Shown here one piece after another: positions 1 through 5,007 of a stretch of 5,312 bases of DNA. The stretch's first letter is position 1; the number at the start of each line of letters is the position of its first letter. Source of the DNA: Paramuribaculum sp. (GTDB lineage Bacteria; Bacteroidota; Bacteroidia; Bacteroidales; Muribaculaceae). Where the stretch lies: NCBI GenBank assembly GCA_029051835.1, contig JAIDKJ010000365.1:1-5312 (forward strand), given 5' to 3'. A model generated the notes under the pieces. The model saw nothing but the letters and a program-made list of their open reading frames with translations, was not told where the DNA came from and made no database searches. A program made the position numbers and the translations under genes.

Positions 1-770
1 ATGCCGAAATCATATCCTTGACGCCAGTCGATCATGCCCTCTTCCTCTCCCTGCGCCTGTGAATCGATCTTGCACGAAAAAATGCGGTCGTGCACTACGG
101 TAACCCTCAGCTCGTACTTTTTGGGTATGTATTCCTGCATGCAGCAGGCTGTCTGTGAAAGCGATGCCTCCGGAGCCTCCTCGATCTGACGCCGGGTGAT
201 TCGCCGCGAATAGAACACCTGCTCTGTTCCGGCGTCGAAGTCGTGGGCACTGTCGCTGTTTAGCGGCTTGACGAGCAGACCGCCGTCAAGTCGGTCGGCA
301 AACTCTACAAAGTTATTTTTACGGTTGGATATGACTGTGTCAGGGATGGCGATGCCCAATTCATGCGCTGTCTTCAGCTGCCACATCTTTGAGTCGGAAT
401 GGCAATCAAAGAGCGGATGCCCCAGCGCATATCTGTCGCCCAAATAGTGCCGCAGGTCAAAAACAAATCCTCTGGCTTCGTCCAGAATGAATTTTTCGAC
501 CTTGGGATCCTGCGTGGCAAAAGGAATTTCGCCGGGAGAGGAGGGACGCCTCTCCCAGAGCGAATTTACTTCATGTCCCCTGACAATGGCTTGTGTCCGT
601 GTGTTTCTGATAAAAAAATCCGGGAGTCCGCCGGTGACAGTCCATGCAAACTCATAATCCGTGAGGAGGGCGTCGGTATTTAGACGGAATACCGGATATC
701 CTGCCGCGGCCAGATGACTCAGGACGGGATTGGGATGGACATCCTTTTTGTCGGTGACAAGAAGAATCAT
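1..770 (-). CDS. Graspetide-type ATP-grasp ligase (MvdC/MvdD-like), partial, 3' end outside window
   Basis: The minus-strand frame is open from the ATG at 770-768 to the left edge, giving 256 N-terminal residues; relatives are usually a little over 300 aa, so the C-terminal metal-binding part is missing. Visible marks of the family are an N-terminal Rossmann-like start (ILLVTDKKDVHPNPVLSHL, residues 2-20) with RLNTD at 29-33, the WERRP motif at 72-76, a putative ATP-binding lysine in LVKPL (K168), the QEYIPKKYELRV segment (212-223, with E213 and R222), and KIDSQ...DWR (234-250), which is typical of microviridin-type maturases. Such enzymes use ATP to join Asp/Glu side chains of a precursor peptide to Thr/Ser/Lys side chains, making esters or amides in the cytoplasm. 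The start is fixed by a TAATG overlap with the precursor gene upstream, implying translational coupling. I am sure of the family; the exact ring chemistry is inferred. Confidence 0.9.
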   Translation of the reverse strand, partial: MILLVTDKKDVHPNPVLSHLAAAGYPVFRLNTDALLTDYEFAWTVTGGLPDFFIRNTRTQAIVRGHEVNSLWERRPSSPGEIPFATQDPKVEKFILDEARGFVFDLRHYLGDRYALGHPLFDCHSDSKMWQLKTAHELGIAIPDTVISNRKNNFVEFADRLDGGLLVKPLNSDSAHDFDAGTEQVFYSRRITRRQIEEAPEASLSQTACCMQEYIPKKYELRVTVVHDRIFSCKIDSQAQGEEEGMIDWRQGYDFG

Positions 771-1009
771 TATTTCCTTTTTGTGTCGTCGATCTTGTTT
801 TTCGGATCAGAGTAGTGGCCGCCACCTTTTTTGACTGTGGTTTCTACTGCGAAGCTTTTGGTGCCTACGGTCTGTCCGCCCATGTAGTAGACGGTCTGTG
901 TGAGGTCGTCGTAGTGGTAGGCGGTTACGGGGCACTCCTCCATGCGGCTGACGGGGGTGACATCCATGAGGAACGGCATTGCGCCGCTTTGCGCTGTGGT
1001 TGTTTTCAT
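770..1009 (-). CDS. Putative graspetide precursor peptide (79 aa)
   Basis: This is a small, basic, hydrophilic protein encoded directly before the ATP-grasp gene; its TAA shares one base with the next ATG. It has a Shine-Dalgarno (AGGAGA, 7 nt before ATG), which is unusual enough in this group to support the start. The leader-like N-terminus holds MPFL (11-14), comparable to the PF-containing recognition stretch of other ATP-grasp substrates. The middle segment YHYDDLTQTVYY (31-42) resembles the Y-x-D-x-x-TQ-x-x-Y pattern of actinobacterial ATP-grasp-modified peptides. The likely core is the C-terminal third: possible donors T57, T58, K60, K61, S67, K70, K72, T76 and K77, and possible acceptors E56, D68, D74 and D75. 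It lacks the TxKxPSD microviridin core and the TTxxxxEE repeats of plesiocin types. There is no GG-type leader cleavage site; GGG at 62-64 could be a flexible spacer. The role rests on context and composition, not on homology I can verify. Confidence 0.75.
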   Translation of the reverse strand: MKTTTAQSGAMPFLMDVTPVSRMEECPVTAYHYDDLTQTVYYMGGQTVGTKSFAVETTVKKGGGHYSDPKNKIDDTKRK

Positions 1010-1016
1010 ATTGATA

Positions 1017-1022
1017 TCTCCT
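1017..1022 (-). promoter_or_regulatory. Shine-Dalgarno of the precursor peptide gene
   Basis: On the minus strand AGGAGA lies 7 nt before the ATG at 1009-1007. Many Bacteroidales genes, including the dehydratase in this window, lack such a site, so its presence suggests strong translation of the peptide gene and supports the chosen start. Confidence 0.7.
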
Positions 1023-1158
1023 GTACCCGCGGGCTCATCTCACGGGCGTGGTTGGTTATTGGATTCAAGCGTCAGAGCCGTGTTTTCCGGAGGTGCGTCA
1101 GGGATTGTGATTGCGAACCCTCACTGTCAAACAGACGCTTTTCAGATTCTTGGTTACG

Positions 1159-1192
1159 CAAAATTAATTATCGGATGTCTGACTGTCCCAAT
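1159..1192 (-). promoter_or_regulatory. Possible Bacteroidetes promoter for the graspetide operon
   Basis: On the minus strand TAATTTTG (1166-1159) matches the -7 consensus TAnnTTTG. ATTG (1192-1189), 22 nt upstream, is a weaker match to the -33 TTTG. Transcription would start near 1152, giving a 5' leader of about 140 nt in which I see no other gene. An alternative, shifted promoter uses TTTG (1162-1159) as -33 and TCTGTTTG (1135-1128) as -7. Only one of the two can be right, and neither is as good as the rightward promoter at 1317-1346. Confidence 0.35.
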
Positions 1193-1207
1193 TGTGGGCA
1201 TGATATA

Positions 1208-1280
1208 TCATCCACGTGGTTGTCCTCATCCAAGGTCGGAGTTTTTATCCACACTGTCCATTTCATCCATATTGTCCAAA
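1208..1280. repeat. Four direct T(C/T)ATCCA repeats with 18-19 bp period (operator or iteron-like array)
   Basis: The heptamer T(C/T)ATCCA starts at 1208, 1226, 1245 and 1263, spacings 18, 19 and 18 bp. The last two units also share a TGTCCA half, matching over 13 of 18 positions, with C/T transitions in the core. The first unit overlaps the palindrome TGATATATCA (1201-1210). The third contains TTATCCACA (1245-1253), identical to the consensus DnaA box. The array lies between two divergent promoter candidates, beginning about 16 bp upstream of the leftward -33 element and ending about 37 bp before the rightward -33 element. This placement fits an activator or repressor binding array. The 19-bp step breaks any reading frame, so a coding repeat is unlikely. 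Confidence 0.5.
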
Positions 1281-1316
1281 TGTTCTTTACTGTGCAAAAA
1301 AAGTCCGCGGGAATCT

Positions 1317-1346
1317 TTTGTCATTCGGGAAGATTGCATAACTTTG
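1317..1346 (+). promoter_or_regulatory. Canonical Bacteroidetes sigma promoter, rightward
   Basis: TTTG (1317-1320), an 18-nt spacer and TAACTTTG (1339-1346) match the -33/-7 consensus TTTG...TAnnTTTG of Bacteroidetes primary sigma factor promoters. The expected start is 1352-1353, exactly where the first hairpin of the downstream structured region begins. It is oriented away from the graspetide operon and towards the mini-ORF and HTH gene. Confidence 0.7.
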
Positions 1347-1352
1347 CGTCGT

Positions 1353-1730
1353 TGACACATCGAAGTGTTACTATTGCCCAAGCCATCCGCCGGCCCTCCG
1401 GGACCGAAAAAACGGGATGGCGGAAGATGCCGGCAACCACAGGTGGAAGCGGCCCCTCGGCGGGTCGCCGCAATGAGATAGCCTGATCGACAGCCTGTCA
1501 GCCGGACGCCAGAAAGTCTTCCGCGTGATTCCGGCAGGTGGCGGCTTCCGGTCAGACAGTCATCGAGGGCCTTCGAGGCCTTGGATCCTCTTGAGTCAAA
1601 AACCTTAATTTTAGTAACTCGCCAAGCGAAGCCGTAAAATTAACATAGCGAAAACTCCACGATAGCACCGTCAGGCGGTGCTGCTTCCGTCGTGGCAGTC
1701 CACATTATCATGCAGCGACGCTTCATGACG
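1353..1730 (+). ncRNA. Candidate long structured RNA or 5' leader, family not recognised
   Basis: About 380 nt downstream of a strong promoter hold no credible protein gene but a chain of stable stems. Paired arms: 1353-1358 with 1365-1370; 1382-1388 with 1415-1421, enclosing 1391-1396 with 1401-1406 (one mismatch); 1449-1453 with 1467-1471; a long arm 1495-1499, 1502-1506 and 1508-1510 with 1543-1545, 1547-1551 and 1555-1559; 1562-1572 with 1576-1586 (one mismatch); a perfect 9-bp arm 1605-1613 with 1635-1643, enclosing 1619-1622 with 1626-1629; 1657-1662 with 1690-1695, enclosing a 7-bp arm 1664-1670 with 1676-1682; and 1708-1716 with 1720-1728 (one mismatch). Two G-U pairs (1354/1369 and 1567/1581) pair only in the plus-strand RNA, agreeing with the promoter. 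I see no RNase P, tmRNA, SRP or riboswitch signature I could name. It may be a free ncRNA or the leader of the mini-ORF/HTH transcript; no U-tract terminator separates them. Confidence 0.5.
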
Positions 1731-1749
1731 GCAGGAGAGGAGTTGATCT

Positions 1750-1830
1750 ATGCTCAAGTTGTATCCATCCAGAAAGCTCAGTAATATCTGTAACAAATAC
1801 CGCCACTTACATATTCCCTACAACCTGTAG
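1750..1830 (+). CDS. Possible 26-aa small ORF between the structured RNA and the HTH gene
   Basis: ATG at 1750 runs 26 codons to TAG at 1828-1830, giving a basic peptide (MLKLYPSRKLSNICN, then KYRHLHIPYNL) rich in K, R, H and Y with one cysteine. A purine-rich AGGAGAGGAG stretch (1733-1742) offers a good Shine-Dalgarno 7-13 nt upstream, and an in-frame TGA at 1744-1746 fixes the start region. I do not recognise the family and see no signal peptide or membrane segment. Its stop lies 38 nt before the next ATG, so it could be a leader peptide whose translation affects the hairpin at 1849-1871. An ORF this short could also arise by chance; the Shine-Dalgarno is the main support. Confidence 0.4.
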   Translation: MLKLYPSRKLSNICNKYRHLHIPYNL

Positions 1831-1848
1831 ATTTTCTGCTTCGCAAGG

Positions 1849-1871
1849 CATAAGCTGATTATCTGCTTATG
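1849..1871 (+). promoter_or_regulatory. Start-codon-sequestering hairpin of the HTH gene
   Basis: CATAAGC (1849-1855) and GCTTATG (1865-1871) form a perfect 7-bp stem with a 9-nt loop, and the whole ATG of the downstream gene lies in the 3' arm. In RNA this would hide the start codon; in DNA the same dyad could be an autoregulatory operator. The short ORF ending at 1830 lies just upstream, so ribosome movement could influence folding. No U-run follows, so this is not an intrinsic terminator. Confidence 0.5.
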
Positions 1872-2444
1872 ATCCTCCCAATCGTGAAACAACTACTCTC
1901 GCAGCGTCTCGGACATCCGATCCTCTATCCGTCAGACTGCGAGGTGCTCAGAGAAGACATCGAACAGAGCACAAACCAGCGGATTTCAACCAACACCCTA
2001 AAGCGCTTGCTCGGTTTCCTGCGTACAGACTCCGTGCCGCGGGCCTATACGCTCGACATCATTGCCCATTATCTCGGCTTCGTTGGCTATGACGCGCTTG
2101 TCCGAAGTCTTAACCCCGACGAGGATACGACTGAGGCTATCACTGTGATTTTTGCCGACGACCTTAATCCCGGCGACATCGTCCGTGCCGTGTGGGCCGG
2201 AGGCTATGCCGTGTTTGAGGCTGTGGAGAGCGGCTTCATGCTTAAGGAGATGGAGCCGTCCGACGCTTGCTGCCCGGCTGGCAAGATAAGAATCAGGAGT
2301 TTCAGGGTCGGGCTGCCGCTATATATGTCGGTGTCCGATGCCGTATCCTCTACGCGGCAGATAATACTCGCTTCTGTCAGCGGCATAGAGTCGCTTGAGT
2401 TGCAGACCGCATCGGAGCTGTGCTGCGGTGAGGTCAGCGCATGA
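1869..2444 (+). CDS. HTH-domain protein of a Bacteroidetes-specific family, function unknown
   Basis: This is a complete 191-aa protein. Residues 1-80 hold a pattern frequent in Bacteroidetes: GHPILYPSDCEVL (15-27), STNTLKRLLGF (40-50) and YTLDIIAHYLGF (60-71), a likely helix-turn-helix DNA-binding unit. From about residue 92 follows a beta-rich C-terminal domain with DLNPGDIVRAVW, the SGFMLKEMEPSD segment and GLPLYMSV, usual for this family, whose role is not established. There are no membrane segments. The start is forced: an in-frame TAA lies at 1851-1853 and the only ATG after it is at 1869. There is no Shine-Dalgarno, and the ATG is inside a hairpin. A weak -7-like TAGATTTT (1828-1835) lacks a -33 partner, so transcription more likely comes from the promoter at 1317-1346 with a leader of about 515 nt. 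The 3' end overlaps the converging glycosyltransferase gene by 11 bp. A regulatory role is inferred. Confidence 0.85.
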   Translation: MILPIVKQLLSQRLGHPILYPSDCEVLREDIEQSTNQRISTNTLKRLLGFLRTDSVPRAYTLDIIAHYLGFVGYDALVRSLNPDEDTTEAITVIFADDLNPGDIVRAVWAGGYAVFEAVESGFMLKEMEPSDACCPAGKIRIRSFRVGLPLYMSVSDAVSSTRQIILASVSGIESLELQTASELCCGEVSA

Positions 2445-3642
2445 CGCTCCGGTAGATCTCCATCAGGCGTCGGTAGTGGAGGTCGGGGCTGAATGCCTCG
2501 GCCGCCCTTGCCGCGATCGCATCGTGATCCCACGATGTTCCGGCCGCCGTCGACATGGCCCGGCGCAGCGATCCGTCATCGCCGGGTGTGAACATCACTC
2601 CGTCACCATCCCCTATCAGTTCGGTGATGCCGCCTATGGATGCGCCCACCACCGGCGTGCCGGCCGACAGCGATTCGATGACGCTCAGCGGATTGTTTTC
2701 ATACCATTCCGACGGCACTACGCTGAATGCTGCTTCCGAGAGCAGGGCATTGATTCCGGCCACACTCTGTCGGCCGAGAAATTCTATCGCCGTGCACCGT
2801 CCGTAGCGCTCCTTAAGCTCCCGTGCTATCGGGCCATCGCCCGCCACCTTGAGAGTAATCCCTTCGGGTGGGGTTTCCGACACGGTGCGCAGCAGCGTGT
2901 CGATCCCTTTTTCGGGCGAAAGTCGTCCCACGTAGCAGCAGTAAGGCTTGCGGCGCCGTTTTTCGTAGCGTATGCCCGACGTCGTGAAGTTGCAAAGCGT
3001 GTGGAGTCGCGCTGGGTCGTAGCCTCCACGCGCCATCTGCGCTGCCATGAATCCGCTCGGGCAGATAAAGGCATCGGTCCACCGCTGTAATCTGTCGCGG
3101 TTCCATAACGCTATCTCTGCGCGGGCCAGCAGTGAGGCGGCCAGCGATTGCTTCATGCAGCGGTGGCGCACCACGGCCCACGGATCGTTCAGGCATTCCT
3201 CGCACACTTTGCCCGACCGCAGATGACTGTAGGTCGGGCATATGAGTTTATAGTCATGGAGAGTCCACACGGTGGGAATGCCGGCTTTGGCGGCTATTCT
3301 CACCACTTCGGGCGACAGATACGAGTGGATATTGTGGAAATGCACTATGTCGGGGCGAAACTCGCCGATGGCACGGCGGAACGCGTCGCCCACTCCGGCG
3401 CCCCCAAGTATGCGGCCGGCCGCGCGCATTCTGCCTGCGGCCGGGCCGTCGATGCTTACTTCGGGTGCGGTGAAGAGCGGTATGTCGTCGGCCGCAGGTT
3501 CGTTGGCCGGATAGTCCATCGCAAACAGGGCGATGCGCCACCCGTGCCCGCCAAGGAGCCGGGCAAGATCAATGGCTACAGCCTCGGCTCCTCCACGCCG
3601 ATAGCCGAATTTGCTGACTATCAGTGCGGCCGGATTGTTCAT
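2434..3642 (-). CDS. GT4-family glycosyltransferase (GT-B fold)
   Basis: This is a 402-aa retaining glycosyltransferase of the GT4 type, probably moving a sugar from a nucleotide-sugar donor to a cell-surface glycan or other acceptor in the cytoplasm. The N-terminal GT-B domain has the glycine-rich RRGGAEAV turn (15-22), RPDIVHFHN (96-104) and WTLHDYKLICP (126-136). The donor-binding domain has YVGRLSPEKG (237-246, R240 and K245) and the EX7E pair E315/E323 within EWYENNPLSVIE, then GGITELI (337-343). Four cysteines (C135, C147, C150, C162) follow the LHDY motif in a C-x11-C-x2-C-x11-C pattern seen in some GT4 members. There is no membrane span or signal. The frame is open 76 codons further upstream, but that part lies inside sdaA and has shadow-like composition. 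The start at 3642 gives a 4-bp ATGA overlap with the sdaA stop and an N-terminus of normal family form. Donor and acceptor cannot be told from sequence. Confidence 0.9.
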   Translation of the reverse strand: MNNPAALIVSKFGYRRGGAEAVAIDLARLLGGHGWRIALFAMDYPANEPAADDIPLFTAPEVSIDGPAAGRMRAAGRILGGAGVGDAFRRAIGEFRPDIVHFHNIHSYLSPEVVRIAAKAGIPTVWTLHDYKLICPTYSHLRSGKVCEECLNDPWAVVRHRCMKQSLAASLLARAEIALWNRDRLQRWTDAFICPSGFMAAQMARGGYDPARLHTLCNFTTSGIRYEKRRRKPYCCYVGRLSPEKGIDTLLRTVSETPPEGITLKVAGDGPIARELKERYGRCTAIEFLGRQSVAGINALLSEAAFSVVPSEWYENNPLSVIESLSAGTPVVGASIGGITELIGDGDGVMFTPGDDGSLRRAMSTAAGTSWDHDAIAARAAEAFSPDLHYRRLMEIYRSVMR

Positions 3643-4850
3643 TGCTTGGGTGTGTTCCAGCGGCGCGCAAGTCCGCCCTCGCCGGTTTCCTTGTAGATCG
3701 AAGGCAGGTCGTGGCCTGTTTCCTTCATCACCTCCACCACGCGGTCGTAGGATACGCGGTGGTTGCCGTCGGTGAACGAAGAGTAGAGGTTGGCGTCGAG
3801 TGCGCGTGCCGCCGCATAGGCGTTGCGCTCTATGCAGGGTATCTGCACGAGGCCGCACACCGGGTCGCACGTCATGCCCAGATGGTGTTCAAGTCCCATT
3901 TCGGCCGAATATTCTATTTGGGCCGGACTGCCGCCGAACAGCTGGTTGGCGGCTGCTGCTGCCATAGCGCAGGCCACTCCCACTTCGCCCTGACATCCCA
4001 CTTCGGCGCCGGCTATCGAGGCGTTGGTCTTGGCGATATTGCCGATCAGTCCGGCTGTGGCGAGGGCACGGTAGATGCGCGAGTCGGAAAAGTCGCGGCT
4101 CTTCTTGAGGTGGTAGAGCACGGCCGGCACCACTCCGCACGATCCGCAGGTGGGGGCGGTCACGATCTCGCCGCCCGAAGCGTTCTCCTCGCTCACCGCA
4201 AGGGCATAGCTGAACACCAGGCCGCGGCTCTGCAGGTTGGATTTGTAACCCGAGGCTCTCACATGGTAGGAATTGGCGCGTCGGCGCAGATTGAGCGGGC
4301 CGGGGAGCACTCCCTCCTGATCGAGTCCGCGCTCCACTGCGTTGGCCATAGTCTGCCATACTTTGGCCAGATACTCCCATATTTCCGGTCCCTCGCACTC
4401 TTCCACGTATTCCCAATAGGTCTTGCCTGTTTCCTCACACCAGTGGAGTATCTCCGTGAGCGATGACATCTTGTAAACGTCGTCGCTGCCGGAGCGAGGC
4501 ACACCCTCTTCGGCAAGCTCGCCTCCGCCTACGCTGTAGACGGTCCATTCGTCGGTCACCGTACCCGAAGCGTCGCGTGCCTGGAATTTCATGCCGTTGG
4601 GGTGGAAGGGGAGGAAAATGTCGGGCTGCCATATTATCTCCACATCGGTGGAGGGCTTGATGGTGTCGATGATGGCCACGTCGGTGAGGTGGCCGTGGCC
4701 GGTGGCGGCGAGCGATCCGTAGAGAGTCACGTCTATCTTGCGTGCGGAGCGGTTGCGCGAAAGGAATATCTGGGCGGCGCGGCGCGGTCCCATGGTGTGC
4801 GACGACGACGGTCCCGTGCCGATGCGGTAAAGTTCACGTAAAGATTTCAT
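3639..4850 (-). CDS. sdaA: L-serine dehydratase (L-serine ammonia-lyase), single-chain iron-sulfur type
   Basis: This is a 403-aa enzyme that converts L-serine to pyruvate and ammonia with a 4Fe-4S cluster, in the cytosol. The N-terminal beta domain begins with SLRELYRIGTGPSSSHTMGP (residues 3-22). The C-terminal alpha domain carries the substrate/cluster motif TAPTCGSCG (231-239), AEVGCQGEVG (282-291) and CDPVCGLVQIPC (328-339). The presumed cluster ligands C286, C328 and C339 are spaced 42 and 11 residues apart, as in the characterised Legionella enzyme. The length is normal for the fused beta-alpha form, shorter than enzymes with an extra linker. No cysteine occurs after C339, so the C-terminal tail cysteine used as a fourth ligand in some homologues is absent. 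The ATG at 4850 has no clear Shine-Dalgarno, usual for Bacteroidales, and follows a terminator, so it probably has its own promoter, which I could not identify. It is the first gene of a two-gene unit with the glycosyltransferase. Confidence 0.97.
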   Translation of the reverse strand: MKSLRELYRIGTGPSSSHTMGPRRAAQIFLSRNRSARKIDVTLYGSLAATGHGHLTDVAIIDTIKPSTDVEIIWQPDIFLPFHPNGMKFQARDASGTVTDEWTVYSVGGGELAEEGVPRSGSDDVYKMSSLTEILHWCEETGKTYWEYVEECEGPEIWEYLAKVWQTMANAVERGLDQEGVLPGPLNLRRRANSYHVRASGYKSNLQSRGLVFSYALAVSEENASGGEIVTAPTCGSCGVVPAVLYHLKKSRDFSDSRIYRALATAGLIGNIAKTNASIAGAEVGCQGEVGVACAMAAAAANQLFGGSPAQIEYSAEMGLEHHLGMTCDPVCGLVQIPCIERNAYAAARALDANLYSSFTDGNHRVSYDRVVEVMKETGHDLPSIYKETGEGGLARRWNTPKQ

Positions 4851-4922
4851 GGATGTGATTGATGGTGATATGGGTTGATGGTTTGTGATAGGTATTTTGT
4901 CGGTTGGAGGTTGGCGCCCTGT

Positions 4923-4986
4923 CTGAAAACGGCTACAGCCCGTGTGCCTTGCGGCATTCGGGCTGTAGTGTTGTTGCTGTTTTCAG
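4923..4986 (-). terminator. Strong hairpin between the PPIase gene and sdaA, probable terminator
   Basis: A perfect 10-bp stem, CTACAGCCCG (4933-4942) with CGGGCTGTAG (4959-4968), continues after a T/T mismatch into 4944-4948 with 4953-4957, loop TTGC. Outside it, CTGAAAAC (4923-4930) and GTTTTCAG (4979-4986) form a second 8-bp arm, so the dyad spans 64 bp. Read on the minus strand it follows the PPIase stop by 21 nt and ends with CCGTTTTCAG, a short T-run. It therefore most likely ends the PPIase transcript; the near symmetry would let it work in both directions. Confidence 0.75.
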
Positions 4987-5007
4987 TAATGTTCAGGCCC
5001 GAAGGGG

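Noticed and set aside
1208..1280. CRISPR array or replication origin
   Set aside because: The repeats are only 7 bp with 11-12 bp between them, too short for CRISPR, and a single perfect DnaA box without an AT-rich unwinding region or replication gene does not make an origin.
815..1486. Long plus-strand frame of 223 codons (and a second of 137 codons at 942-1355)
   Set aside because: They run antisense through the coupled precursor gene, the repeat array and the promoter region, have shadow-like Cys/Arg-rich or mixed composition and show no recognisable domain.
1591..1643. Intrinsic terminator at the TTAATTTTA/TAAAATTAA inverted repeat
   Set aside because: The stem is AT-only with a 21-nt loop and no following T-run, so it is listed only as part of the structured region.
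1353..1730. RNase P RNA, tmRNA, SRP RNA, cobalamin riboswitch or group II intron
   Set aside because: I looked for their conserved signatures (GGAAAGTCCGG-type core, tRNA-like CCA end, SRP GGAAG loop context, B12 box, domain V) and found no convincing set. Isolated resemblances such as GGCAGGTGG are not enough.
3643..3870. 76-codon N-terminal extension of the glycosyltransferase
   Set aside because: It lies wholly inside sdaA in another frame, is Arg/Pro-rich, and the family N-terminus begins naturally at the ATG at 3642 with an ATGA overlap.
2395..4632. Other frames of 65-280 codons opposite or out of phase with the glycosyltransferase and sdaA genes
   Set aside because: They are typical GC-rich shadow frames (Arg/His/Ala-rich, no motif) over two well-supported genes.
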